Source: a virus
Strand: one strand, 5' to 3'
Virus record (IMG/VR): IMGVR_UViG_3300044621_001089
Location: 1 to 37,655 of that record
DNA length: 37,655 nt
The notes under the pieces were generated by a model. It did not search any database. It was not told where the DNA came from and saw only the letters and a program-made list of their open reading frames with translations. Both the position numbers and the translations under genes were made by a program. Of this stretch, positions 23,033 to 31,425 are shown piece by piece. Every line of letters begins with the position of its first letter. Position 1 is the stretch's first letter.

Positions 23033-23580
23033 TCACTACCGAAATCCAAAAACTACCGGACGCTGCCGCTGCCACACAAGCCATGCAGCAACTCGATGAA
23101 CTCTTAACCATGCTGGGTGAACAACCTGACAAGCGGTTTGTGAAGGCACATAAGTACCTAAAAAAAGAAGATGGTACGCCAGTTGTATATCAAGAAATTG
23201 GCTTTATCGAAGCCAAGTTAGACCAAATTTTCCGAGGCTTGTGGAATCGCAAAGTGGTACACCAACAAAATGTAGCCAATGGATATACTGTAACTGTTGA
23301 AGTATCTGTGTATAACTGGGTGGCCAATGTTTGGATTACCCGAAGCGGAATGGCTGCCAAGGCTTTTCAACTTGAAAAGGGTGCGCAACCATTAGACTTC
23401 TCAAAAATAAAGCCAACGTCAATAGAGGGAACAATCCCAAATATTCAGACCGAAGCCTTCAAAAACGCGGTGAAATCCTTGGGGAATATCTTTGGGCGAA
23501 ACCTCAACCGAGAATTTAAGCACGGCCACGCACCCGACAAGCGCGTGAAGGAAATTATTGAAGGGCCAATTAATGCGTAA
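23029..23580 (+). CDS. Rad52-like single-strand annealing protein, 183 aa
   Basis: The 183-residue protein has the layout of Rad52-superfamily phage annealing proteins: a conserved-looking core at about residues 60-115 (YQEIGFIEAKLDQIFRGLWN, then alternating beta strands including VTVEVSVYNWVANVWI) and EAFKNAVKSLGNIFGRNLNRE near residues 142-162. The downstream Cas4-like nuclease makes the usual annealing protein/exonuclease pair used for recombination-dependent replication and repair. It is placed in the Rad52/DdrA-like group by pattern only; a divergent Erf-type protein is the alternative. Confidence 0.6.
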   Translation: MITTEIQKLPDAAAATQAMQQLDELLTMLGEQPDKRFVKAHKYLKKEDGTPVVYQEIGFIEAKLDQIFRGLWNRKVVHQQNVANGYTVTVEVSVYNWVANVWITRSGMAAKAFQLEKGAQPLDFSKIKPTSIEGTIPNIQTEAFKNAVKSLGNIFGRNLNREFKHGHAPDKRVKEIIEGPINA

Positions 23581-23590
23581 CACGAAAATC

Positions 23591-23812
23591 ATGAACAACA
23601 AAAGACAAACTGCGGTGTATTGGTTAGCAGATTACGTTATGAGGCATTTGAGTATGTCGCAAGAAACGATAGAGGCAATAAACCAAGCCAAAGAATTGGA
23701 GAAGCAGCAGCTTGAAGACGCCTTTATGGAAGCAGATTATTTTGAGGGTCTGGCATCCAAAAAAGATTTTGAGCAATACTACACCGAAACCTACAACACC
23801 CCACAACCATGA
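23591..23812 (+). CDS. Hypothetical protein, 73 aa
   Basis: I prefer ATG 23591 (MNNKRQTAVYWLADYV), 10 nt after the annealing protein stop; ATGs at 23558 and 23573 are in frame but overlap that gene. The product is acidic and helical, with a region rich in Glu, Gln and Lys (KELEKQQLEDAFMEADYFEG). It shares an ATGA overlap with the nuclease gene. Short acidic proteins like this are common in recombination operons; no family was recognised. Confidence 0.62.
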   Translation: MNNKRQTAVYWLADYVMRHLSMSQETIEAINQAKELEKQQLEDAFMEADYFEGLASKKDFEQYYTETYNTPQP

Positions 23813-24558
23813 ACCTATCACAATCAGCCGTTAAAACTTGGGAAGCTGCAACCCAAACAACCCCCGAAGGGGTAAACCACTACCATTCACCCGCGTGTAA
23901 GCACTATTGGAAACTCATCTATATTGACGGCAACGAAACGCCGCCAAGCGATGCGCAGTTACTCGGCCAAGTTTTTGAGTATAAGCTGACAGGACAAAAA
24001 ACCCTACACGGTCAAACACCCGAACTGCCTAAACTTAAAAGTGGCGGGGCTTCCGCAGACGAGCGCATGATTGATGAACGCGTGGAAGCTACCAAAGCGT
24101 TTTTGGATTACCACGGCATTTTTCTTAGAAACGGCAGCGTTTTCATTAAAGACGGCATCACCGGACACATTGACGCGGAAAGCGAAGTAAACGGCAAACC
24201 CGCCATTATTGACATCAAATTCACCGAAACTAAAGAAGATGACAAATGGCACGGGTGGGGGGACATGGACAAAATCGACCTGCTCCAACCCGCCACCTAC
24301 GTGTGGGGAATGGGAACGCCATACCGCCGATTTTACTACCTAATTGTTGGTAAAACGTGGCTTAGGCTTGTGCAGGTGCTACTCACCCAAGCCGACCTTG
24401 AAGATATGCACGATCGGTTTAATGCCGTGCGCGAAGCCATAGCCCAAGGGGACTTCGCTCCAAGCCCAACGTGGAAAAATTGCAAGTCCTGCAAACTGGC
24501 GGACATCTGCCAACACGCCATAAAGTTTCCGGAAATCGAAACATATCAGCGCGGCTAA
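23809..24558 (+). CDS. Cas4/RecB-like PD-(D/E)XK exonuclease with Fe-S cysteine set, 249 aa
   Basis: The nuclease core is seen as GHIDAESEV (Asp122) followed by IIDIKFTET (Asp135, Lys137), the D-x(n)-DxK metal site. LLQPATYVWGM about 20 residues later supplies the Gln of the RecB motif. A single Cys30 near the N-terminus together with Cys225, Cys228 and Cys234 near the C-terminus matches the one-plus-three cysteine layout that binds a 4Fe-4S cluster in Cas4 and AddB-type nucleases. It probably resects DNA ends for the annealing protein encoded just upstream. Confidence 0.8.
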   Translation: MNLSQSAVKTWEAATQTTPEGVNHYHSPACKHYWKLIYIDGNETPPSDAQLLGQVFEYKLTGQKTLHGQTPELPKLKSGGASADERMIDERVEATKAFLDYHGIFLRNGSVFIKDGITGHIDAESEVNGKPAIIDIKFTETKEDDKWHGWGDMDKIDLLQPATYVWGMGTPYRRFYYLIVGKTWLRLVQVLLTQADLEDMHDRFNAVREAIAQGDFAPSPTWKNCKSCKLADICQHAIKFPEIETYQRG

Positions 24559-25946
24559 TGCTTTTCGACTACCAAACAAAGGCGGTTAGCGATACACGCG
24601 CCGCCTTTTTAAACCACCGCCGCGTCATACTGACCATGCCAACCGGCAGCGGCAAAACCTACACCGCCGCCACAATGGTTAAGGCAGCAGCCGAAAAAGG
24701 ACGCTCGCTCATGTGGGTGGCTCACCGAAACGAACTACTTGACCAAGCGCGCGGCTCACTCGCTAACGTAGGCGCACCTCCCGAAATTTGCACGTCAATT
24801 CAAAAATGGAACAGATCCGGCGGACGCATCAAACGCCCTGACTTCATCGTTATTGATGAAGCGCACCTAAGCATTGCAGACACCTACAAAAAGTTAATCG
24901 AAGCCTACCCCAAAGCCTATGTGCTGGGGCTAACTGCCACGCCATACCGCTTAGACGCGCAGGGGCTGGGCGAAATCTACGACACTATTGTCGAAGGGCC
25001 AGCAACACAACACCTCATAGACATCGGCAGGCTATCCCCGCCTATGTACCGCGTACCCTCGCAGCTGAATTTCGCCGAACTGAAAAAAGCTGGCCGCGAT
25101 TTCGACCCGCGCCAAATGGCGGCAATGTGGGACAAGGCCAAAGTATTTGCAGGCGTGGTAAGAAACTTCACGCAAATGTGTCCGGAGGCCAAAGCGATAG
25201 CGTTTTCATCAAGCGTGGAGCAAAGCCAAAAGTTAGTAAATGAATTTGCAGCTGCAGGTTACATCGCCGCGCATGTAGACGCCGAAACGCCACCAAAAGA
25301 ACGTGCAAGGTTGTTAGATTTATTCCGGAAAGGGCAAATCCAAATCCTATGCAACGTGGCATTATTTACAGAGGGCTACGACCTCCCCGACATCCAATGC
25401 GTAATCTTAAACCGCGCTACACTATCCCGCGCCCTCTATATGCAAATGGTGGGCAGGGGTGGTAGGTCCGCGCCCGGCAAAACAGCCTTTTGGGTTTTGG
25501 ACTTTGGGGGAAACGTCCTACGGCATGGCCGCTGGGAATCCCCCGTAGAGTTTAACCTTGACGGAACACCGCCAGCACCCAGCGAAGGTGTCGCACCCAT
25601 GAAGGTGTGTAAATCCTGTTTTATTATTAACCCCATTCAAGCCAAAGTTTGCACCGCTTGCGGCTGGGTTTTCACAACACACACGGGCAATGCCGAAGAA
25701 ACTGAACTTGTTTCTTTAGACGACCGCCCAAGTGTGTTAGAATTTGTCGAAATTTGCAATTCCGCCACGGCGCAAATGCGACCCGAAGCCGCAGCCCATA
25801 GGCTCGCATCCGTAGCCCAAAACCCCGCCGAATACCGAAAGGCATTACAGCAGCTGGCTACCATGCGGGGCTATTCCGCTGGGTGGGTATGGAGGACGCA
25901 AAAAAACATCCCTTGGAAAGGCAAGGAAAAAATTATTAATGAGTAA
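24558..25946 (+). CDS. DEAD/DEAH superfamily 2 helicase with zinc ribbon, 462 aa
   Basis: The start overlaps the nuclease stop (TAATG). All key SF2 motifs are present: MPTGSGKT at residues 27-34 (Walker A), DEAH at 100-103, TATPYR at 126-131 and QMVGRGGR at 296-303 (motif VI). A zinc-ribbon pair follows the helicase core: CKSC at 351-354 and CTACG at 365-369. The arrangement resembles phage DEAH-type helicases of the RecG/RadD-like sort that remodel recombination intermediates. It is coupled to the annealing protein and nuclease genes in one operon. Confidence 0.86.
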   Translation: MLFDYQTKAVSDTRAAFLNHRRVILTMPTGSGKTYTAATMVKAAAEKGRSLMWVAHRNELLDQARGSLANVGAPPEICTSIQKWNRSGGRIKRPDFIVIDEAHLSIADTYKKLIEAYPKAYVLGLTATPYRLDAQGLGEIYDTIVEGPATQHLIDIGRLSPPMYRVPSQLNFAELKKAGRDFDPRQMAAMWDKAKVFAGVVRNFTQMCPEAKAIAFSSSVEQSQKLVNEFAAAGYIAAHVDAETPPKERARLLDLFRKGQIQILCNVALFTEGYDLPDIQCVILNRATLSRALYMQMVGRGGRSAPGKTAFWVLDFGGNVLRHGRWESPVEFNLDGTPPAPSEGVAPMKVCKSCFIINPIQAKVCTACGWVFTTHTGNAEETELVSLDDRPSVLEFVEICNSATAQMRPEAAAHRLASVAQNPAEYRKALQQLATMRGYSAGWVWRTQKNIPWKGKEKIINE

Positions 25947-25967
25947 CCGAATAACGCCAAAGCAACC

Positions 25968-28253
25968 ATGAACTTCAACCTATCTTTTTACCCAAACGTG
26001 CGCGCTCCCAAGCCTTCGCACAACATGACTTTCGAAGATTTTATAGACAATGTCCAAACCAACCAAGAGTGGCAGGAAGCCGCAGAGCAAATCCAAGCCA
26101 TAAGCGACAAGGCAGAACGCCGCGAAGCCAAAACCAAACTGCCCGGCGTACGCCTCTCGGGTACGTTTTCCGGCCAAAGCGACGACAGCATCATAACCAA
26201 GTCCGGCCTAATTGGCATGGACATAGACGACTTCTCCGGCGATTTACAACTTCTCAAGGAACAGCTTTGTCATGACCAATTTGTAGCGGGCGCATTTTTC
26301 AGCGTTTCGGGAAATGGCTTATGCGCGGTTTTCCGGATAACCACAGACGATTACGCGGAAGCATACATTCAAATTTCGGCTTACCTACGCAAAGAGTATA
26401 ACATCACCTGCGACCCCGCGTGTAAAAACATTTCCCGCTTCCGCTTTATTACCCACGACGGGCTCCCATACATAAACCTTAACGCCGTTGTTTTCGACAT
26501 TAAGCCGCCCAAGACCCAAAAGAAAGCGGACTTTGTACCCTACTCCAAAGACAGCGATGTAGAGTACATTATCGGCCAAATCCAAAACCTCGGCATAGAC
26601 ATCACCACCTCCTACGAAGATTGGCTAAAAGTTGGCTTCGCAATCGCCGACGAGTACGGCGAAAATGGTCGGAACTTTTACCACATCCTTTCCCAAAACC
26701 ACCCGGAGTACAACGAAAACACAACCAACAAAAAGTACGACTCCCTCTTACGCGGTCGCAATTCGTCTAAACGCGTATCAATTCGTTCACTTTTTTACAT
26801 CGCAGCACAACACGGCATTCGCACCGTGTCCCCCGAACGCGCCATGATTGACGCCCAAGCGCAGCGCGTTTCCAAAACCACCAACACCACACAAGACCTC
26901 GTAGGCTCTCTCGCGGCCGTGGGCGTAAACATTTCCGAAGATAATGCCAAAATAGCACTCGAAGCCGCCAAAACATCCAAGGTTTCAGGCAACGCTATGG
27001 ACTTAATTGGGCAGTTTATTATTTCAAACTTCGACCTCTACCGAAACGGCGTAACACAGCGCATCTACTGTAAGGCAGACCCGCTGCACCACAAGTTTAT
27101 CGGGGAGCAGGAAATCAACTCCATGTTTGTCCGCCTCAAGCAAATCGAACCAAAAGTTAAAATCCAAGACATTAAGGCGTACATCAACTCTGAAAACACG
27201 CCAACATTTCACCCGTTTGCGGACTTCATCGCAGAAAAACAAGGCTACGAGGGAAAAGACGTAGTGGCACAACTTATCGACTGCATCAAAGTGGAGGAAG
27301 ATAAAGCCTACGGCACAACGTGCCAGCATGGCATTTACAAACAGGTTTTCCTGCGCAAATGGCTATTGGGCGTGGTAGGCTCAATGCAAGGCCACCACAA
27401 TGAACTTATGCCTATTCTTTGCGGGGCTGGCGGTATAGGCAAGACCGTATTCGTACGCGAACTTTTACCCAAGTCCATGCGCTATCTTTTCGGAAGCGGC
27501 ATCATTGGAATGGGCAAAGACGACCAAATGAAAATGAACGAATTTCTTATCCTTTTGGACGACGAATTTTCCGGCAAAACCACCCGCGACTTTAAGACGC
27601 TTAAGCAGGTGCTTTCATTGGATTACGTTACAATCCGCTTACCCTACGCTGCCACCACCGAGAAGCTCCAGCGCATCGCTTCTTGGATTGGCACGTCAAA
27701 CGAAACCCAAATCATTGACGACCCCACAGGCAACCGCCGCTTTGTTCCCATGACCATTACCGAAATTGACCAGAAAGGCATGGAAAAAATAGACCGGGAG
27801 GCACTTTGGTCGCAGCTTGTAACTGAATACACCAAAGCCGACACCGAGGAACTACGCAAACCACACCACCTTACACGGGAGGAAATGAAGTTTTTAAATA
27901 TGGTGTCCGCCGCATACGCCGTTACATCCGCCGCCCAAGACCTTGTATCTTTAATTGTAGACCTTCCGCAAATCGGCCAAAAAGTGGAGTACCTTTCATC
28001 CTCCGAAATACTCGCGCTCATGAAAATGAAGTACCGCGTTGACCAAGTCAACCCCCAGCAAATTGGGCGCGTGCTAACATCTTTAGGCTTTGAGCAAAAC
28101 CTAAAGCGTACCGGAACAATGGTAAAGCGTATGTGGAAGGTGTCTTTAGTAAACACCGCCGACCTCGGTTTAATTGGGCGCGAAGTGGCTTTGCCGGGTT
28201 TAACACCCTATAACACTTTAACTAACGAAGATTTTTTAACTTTACCGAATTAA
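25968..28253 (+). CDS. VirE/BT4734-like primase-helicase, 761 aa
   Basis: Three parts can be seen. Residues 1-180 resemble the BT4734-like N-terminal primase region (SGLIGMDIDDF near 82, FFSVSGNGLCAVFRI near 110). Residues 195-285 resemble the PriCT-2 linker (TSYEDWLKVGFAIADEYGENG). The C-terminal part is a VirE-type P-loop ATPase with GAGGIGKT at 486-493 and FLILLDDEF near 526-534, then a sensor-like region (GTSNETQIIDDPTGNRRFV). Proteins of this type initiate and drive DNA replication in Bacteroidota phages and mobile elements. It is the main replication protein here; the iteron region lies about 3.2 kb downstream. Confidence 0.85.
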   Translation: MNFNLSFYPNVRAPKPSHNMTFEDFIDNVQTNQEWQEAAEQIQAISDKAERREAKTKLPGVRLSGTFSGQSDDSIITKSGLIGMDIDDFSGDLQLLKEQLCHDQFVAGAFFSVSGNGLCAVFRITTDDYAEAYIQISAYLRKEYNITCDPACKNISRFRFITHDGLPYINLNAVVFDIKPPKTQKKADFVPYSKDSDVEYIIGQIQNLGIDITTSYEDWLKVGFAIADEYGENGRNFYHILSQNHPEYNENTTNKKYDSLLRGRNSSKRVSIRSLFYIAAQHGIRTVSPERAMIDAQAQRVSKTTNTTQDLVGSLAAVGVNISEDNAKIALEAAKTSKVSGNAMDLIGQFIISNFDLYRNGVTQRIYCKADPLHHKFIGEQEINSMFVRLKQIEPKVKIQDIKAYINSENTPTFHPFADFIAEKQGYEGKDVVAQLIDCIKVEEDKAYGTTCQHGIYKQVFLRKWLLGVVGSMQGHHNELMPILCGAGGIGKTVFVRELLPKSMRYLFGSGIIGMGKDDQMKMNEFLILLDDEFSGKTTRDFKTLKQVLSLDYVTIRLPYAATTEKLQRIASWIGTSNETQIIDDPTGNRRFVPMTITEIDQKGMEKIDREALWSQLVTEYTKADTEELRKPHHLTREEMKFLNMVSAAYAVTSAAQDLVSLIVDLPQIGQKVEYLSSSEILALMKMKYRVDQVNPQQIGRVLTSLGFEQNLKRTGTMVKRMWKVSLVNTADLGLIGREVALPGLTPYNTLTNEDFLTLPN

Positions 28254-28266
28254 ACGCCACTACACC

Positions 28267-29265
28267 ATGAACACCACAAACGACATTACCAGCCTACTTT
28301 CAAACGTAGCCAAGGCAGCTGCCCCAACAACCATCCCCGCAACCCAAAATCTTTGCTTCCGGAACAACCAAGTGGAGGCAACCGACCTGCAAACGCACAT
28401 CGTCGCACCGCTGCCCAGCGAGCTGAACTGCCAAGTAAACGCTTCCGCTTTAATCTCGGCTTTAAAGCAAATCGAAAACCCAACCATCACCCAGCATGAG
28501 GGCTACATCCTCTTAAAAACAGCCAAGGGTAAATACAAAATGCCGTGCTACCCAGCGGAAGATTTCCCAAGCGCACCATCCGTGGTCGGCACACCACTCC
28601 AAGTGTCCTCGGAGGTTTTTGCATCGGCCATGCAATACTGCTCAAACATGGTGGGCAAAGACGAACTACGCCCCGTCATGTCTGGCATATACTTCGGCGA
28701 AAACGAAATCGCTGCAACCGACGCCACACGCCTCGCAAAAATTAGCCAAGACCACCCGCTTTCCGGCATCATTCTACCCGTTAAGCCTATCCGCTTAACC
28801 CAAGACTTTATACGCTCAAACTTCGCCGTTACCCAAGCAGACAACCACATCAAAATAGAAGCCTTTAACGCGACTATTTACGCGCGGTTAATTTCCGGTA
28901 ACTACCCGAAATACCAAGCCGTTTTCCCTTCCCACAATGCCGAATTTCAAGCCGACACCGCCGAACTTTCAACCGCTATTCGCCGCGTACTTCCCTATGC
29001 CAATAACTCCACCAACCTCATTATTTTTGACTTCGAGAAACAATGCCTAACCGCGTTTGACATAGACTTAAACAAAGAGGCAAGCGAGGGCTTTACCCTA
29101 CCTTCCGGACCAAAACAAATCGGCGTGAATGGCCGCTTTTTGGCCGACATCCTGCGCACCATCGAAACCCCAAGCATAACCATAGCCCACGGCGAACCAA
29201 ACCGCCCGCTTATTATCAAATCCAAAAACGCAGAGTTTTTATTAATGCCTATAATTTTAGCATGA
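28267..29265 (+). CDS. dnaN: DnaN-like beta sliding clamp, 332 aa
   Basis: The 332-residue protein has the DNA polymerase III beta subunit pattern: RPVMSGIYFGENEIAATDAT near residues 138-157, LISGNYPKYQAVFP near 212-225, and a C-terminal PLIIKSKNAEFLLMPIILA that includes the conserved final strand with M-P. It is slightly shorter than bacterial clamps (about 370 residues). It would encircle DNA and tether host polymerase III or a repair polymerase. No phage-encoded DNA polymerase or clamp loader was found in the window. It follows the primase-helicase gene by 13 nt and overlaps the next gene by ATGA. Confidence 0.8.
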   Translation: MNTTNDITSLLSNVAKAAAPTTIPATQNLCFRNNQVEATDLQTHIVAPLPSELNCQVNASALISALKQIENPTITQHEGYILLKTAKGKYKMPCYPAEDFPSAPSVVGTPLQVSSEVFASAMQYCSNMVGKDELRPVMSGIYFGENEIAATDATRLAKISQDHPLSGIILPVKPIRLTQDFIRSNFAVTQADNHIKIEAFNATIYARLISGNYPKYQAVFPSHNAEFQADTAELSTAIRRVLPYANNSTNLIIFDFEKQCLTAFDIDLNKEASEGFTLPSGPKQIGVNGRFLADILRTIETPSITIAHGEPNRPLIIKSKNAEFLLMPIILA

Positions 29266-29831
29266 CCACAACCATTATCGGGAAACACCCTTCCGCATAC
29301 CAACACCTGCACCTTGTAGACGGCACTACAATCGGCCTAAACCAAGCTGCCCTCGCATTTCACACCGATTTCGCCATGTCGGGCCATGACGTAGTTATCG
29401 ATATGTTCAAGCTGACCGGGTTTTTCCCCGAACGCACAATCGCTTGTTACCCTTCTTTTGAAGGAACAAACCACCGCACACCGCATTGGATTAAAAACGG
29501 ACAATTCCGAGAGACAATAGAGCGCAAAGAAATACCTTTGGAGTGGATTGAAAACTTTGTAATATCCGCCGTAAACCACGACACCAAGGCACTATACCCG
29601 AACTTTTGGAGCATCCTGCATTTAGCCATGTTTTACGCCGTTTCGCATGGGGCTACCAAGCTAATCCTTATCGGCGTAGACAACACGCCAAGCGGATCTG
29701 AAATGTACCCCGACATGGTTCACCATGATTACGTGCGAAAGCATACCGCCCTGTTGGTCGAACTATTCCAAAAGCACGGCATAGACGTGCAATGGTTTAG
29801 GGAGAACACCTCTACACTTTGTAACCAATAA
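29262..29831 (+). CDS. MptE/DUF115-like Rossmann protein, possible sugar transferase, 189 aa
   Basis: The 189-residue protein has TTIGLNQAALAFHTDFAMSG near residues 22-41, the pattern of the MptE/DUF115 group (a strand, then GxN, then F-TD). SILHLAMFYAVSHGATKLIL near residues 113-132, followed by IGVDNT, is typical of the same fold. The group includes pterin pyrophosphokinases and proteins related to bacterial sialyl- and other sugar transferases. It overlaps the clamp stop as ATGA and is followed after 10 nt by a methyltransferase gene, so the two may act on the same substrate. The exact reaction cannot be told. Confidence 0.55.
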   Translation: MTTTIIGKHPSAYQHLHLVDGTTIGLNQAALAFHTDFAMSGHDVVIDMFKLTGFFPERTIACYPSFEGTNHRTPHWIKNGQFRETIERKEIPLEWIENFVISAVNHDTKALYPNFWSILHLAMFYAVSHGATKLILIGVDNTPSGSEMYPDMVHHDYVRKHTALLVELFQKHGIDVQWFRENTSTLCNQ

Positions 29832-29841
29832 ACCAAATATA

Positions 29842-30411
29842 ATGGCAAAGAAAAAACCAGCCATAGACCAAGACGCGGACATCGCGCCAGCTACGCCCGT
29901 GGGCTACCGCCCAGCAGACCCCGCTACCAACCGCCCAGCGATTTGGTCAAGCGAACCGGAAATCGCCCAGCTAATTCTCGCTATTGCAGCCAACACTAAG
30001 GCCAAAACCATTATCGAAGTAGGCTGTTTTCGGGGGGGTACAACTACCCAGCTGGCCGCATCAGGCTTGGACATCCATGTGGTGGACATCGCTCCGGAAT
30101 TACCACCAATGCCGCCCAATGTAACCGTGTACGTCGGCGATAGCATCGCACTCGCGCCCAAGCTACCCAAAGCAGACATTATCTTCTTTGACAGCGTGCA
30201 TGAGTTTAAGCGGCAGCGCGATGAGTTTCAACGCTACGAGCGCACCTGCGGAAACCCCAACACCACTTATATCTTCCACGATGCTATCCACATCTTGGAC
30301 GTAGCGGCCTTCTGCGCATGGCTTCGGGAATGGTATGACGTGGTCATCATTAACACCACCGATAATCGCGGTTTAGCCATTGCCAAGTGGAAGGGAAGCC
30401 GTAAGAAGTAA
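29842..30411 (+). CDS. Class I SAM-dependent methyltransferase, 189 aa
   Basis: The core shows IIEVGCFRGGTTTQLA near residues 55-70 (motif I with an E-V-G-C-x-x-G-G variant), HVVDIAPEL near 77-85 (motif II acid) and ADIIFFDSVHEF near 110-121 (motif IV region). These fit Methyltransf_24-type small enzymes that act on sugars or small molecules rather than on DNA bases; the classical DNA methyltransferase NPPY motif is absent. The N-terminal extension is Ala/Pro/Asp-rich. It ends the early operon just before a terminator. A joint role with the preceding DUF115-like gene is inferred. Confidence 0.68.
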   Translation: MAKKKPAIDQDADIAPATPVGYRPADPATNRPAIWSSEPEIAQLILAIAANTKAKTIIEVGCFRGGTTTQLAASGLDIHVVDIAPELPPMPPNVTVYVGDSIALAPKLPKADIIFFDSVHEFKRQRDEFQRYERTCGNPNTTYIFHDAIHILDVAAFCAWLREWYDVVIINTTDNRGLAIAKWKGSRKK

Positions 30412-30432
30412 CCTACCCAACCCCCATTTTTT

Positions 30433-30455
30433 AGCCCCTTCAATGGGGCTTTTTT
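30433..30455 (+). terminator. Rho-independent terminator of the replication operon
   Basis: AGCCCC (30433-30438) pairs with GGGGCT (30445-30450) around a 6-nt loop, followed by five T. Confidence 0.83.
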
Positions 30456-30493
30456 GTAACATTTTTTAACTAAGTAATCACACATTGTTTCAC

Positions 30494-30501
30494 TAAATTA
30501 G
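30494..30501 (+). promoter_or_regulatory. -7 box TAAATTAG for the PAPS-reductase-like gene
   Basis: TAAATTAG is followed by CCAC and ATG 30506, the same 12-nt layout (box, CCAC, ATG) as at 36062-36076. The -33 element is not clear. Confidence 0.5.
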
Positions 30502-30505
30502 CCAC

Positions 30506-31396
30506 ATGAAAAATTTATTAGTTTCATTTTCGGGCGGCGAAACGTCCGCATACATGGGCCAATGGCTTAAAAGGCACTATAAAGAACTTGGTTACGAAAA
30601 CATCGTTTTTGTGTTTGCAAACACTGGTCTTGAAAATGAGCAGACATTAGAGTTTGTTGATAAATGCGACAAGCACTTTGGCCTAAATGTGCATTGGGTA
30701 GAGGCTAAAGTTATTTTTCATGCAGGCGTTGGAACCACATATACAATAACAAATTTTGAAAACGCAAATAGAAACGGGTACGTTTTTGAGCAGTTTATCA
30801 AAAAGTATGGCATACCAAACCAAGCCTCACCCCAATGCAGCAAAGAGTTAAAGCAAACACCAATTCGCGCCTTTTGCAAGGATTATTTTAAAACAGAAAA
30901 ATATGACACCGCTATTGGCATCAGAAAAGACGAGTTTGACCGAATGAACGCAGAAAGAAAAAAACTACGAATTATATACCCGCTTATTGACCCCAAAATG
31001 CTTCCTGCAACAAAGCCAATGGTTAATTTTTTCTGGAAGCAAATGCCTTTTAGATTAAACCTAAAGGGTTACCAGGGCAACTGCGCTACCTGCTGGAAAA
31101 AGTCGGATAAGAAGCTATGGCAGATAGCCAAGGAATCACCGGAAAAGTTTGACTTCATGGCAAGAATGGAGCAAGAATATGGAGACTATTTCCCTCCACA
31201 AAGGGTTGAAAGATATAATAAAGAAGGAAAACCAATTCCGCAAAACATTAAGTTTTTTAGAGGCGAAAGAAGCGTGCAGGACATTTTACGGGAATCCAAA
31301 AACTTTAATGGCATAGTTAAAAACGATGCGGAAAATTATGCAATACAGAAGGAACTTTTTGAGGACGAATCCTGCGACATATACACCAAGTGTTAA
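30506..31396 (+). CDS. PAPS reductase/adenine nucleotide alpha-hydrolase-like protein, 296 aa
   Basis: The N-terminus MKNLLVSFSGGETSAYMGQW carries the PP-loop SGGxTS at residues 9-14. FVFANTGLENEQTLEF follows, as in phosphoadenosine-phosphosulfate reductase-fold enzymes. QCSKELKQTPI near residue 110 is the second nucleotide-side motif. GNCATCWKKS near residue 193 adds a CxxC that could bind metal or Fe-S. Such proteins act in sulfur transfer or nucleotide activation. In phages they are widespread but poorly defined, and DndC-type DNA phosphorothioation enzymes are related. The gene is alone between two terminators with its own promoter and is AT-richer than its neighbours, so it may be acquired. 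Confidence 0.75.
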   Translation: MKNLLVSFSGGETSAYMGQWLKRHYKELGYENIVFVFANTGLENEQTLEFVDKCDKHFGLNVHWVEAKVIFHAGVGTTYTITNFENANRNGYVFEQFIKKYGIPNQASPQCSKELKQTPIRAFCKDYFKTEKYDTAIGIRKDEFDRMNAERKKLRIIYPLIDPKMLPATKPMVNFFWKQMPFRLNLKGYQGNCATCWKKSDKKLWQIAKESPEKFDFMARMEQEYGDYFPPQRVERYNKEGKPIPQNIKFFRGERSVQDILRESKNFNGIVKNDAENYAIQKELFEDESCDIYTKC

Positions 31397-31401
31397 TAAG
31401 C

Positions 31402-31425
31402 AGCCCCCACTTAGGGGGCTTTTTT
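31402..31425 (+). terminator. Rho-independent terminator after the PAPS-reductase-like gene
   Basis: AGCCCCC (31402-31408) pairs with GGGGGCT (31414-31420) around a 5-nt loop, followed by five T. Confidence 0.87.

Noticed and set aside
27644-28156. 170-codon minus-strand frame inside the primase-helicase gene
   Set aside because: Ser/Arg-rich mirror of a well-supported coding region, with no promoter.
29842-30411. DNA methyltransferase of a restriction-modification system
   Set aside because: The motif IV NPPY/DPPY is absent and there is no partner restriction gene; it fits a small-molecule or sugar methyltransferase better.
30506-31396. Complete Dnd phosphorothioation system
   Set aside because: Only a PAPS-reductase-like protein is present; no DndA, DndB, DndD or DndE-like genes are in the window.
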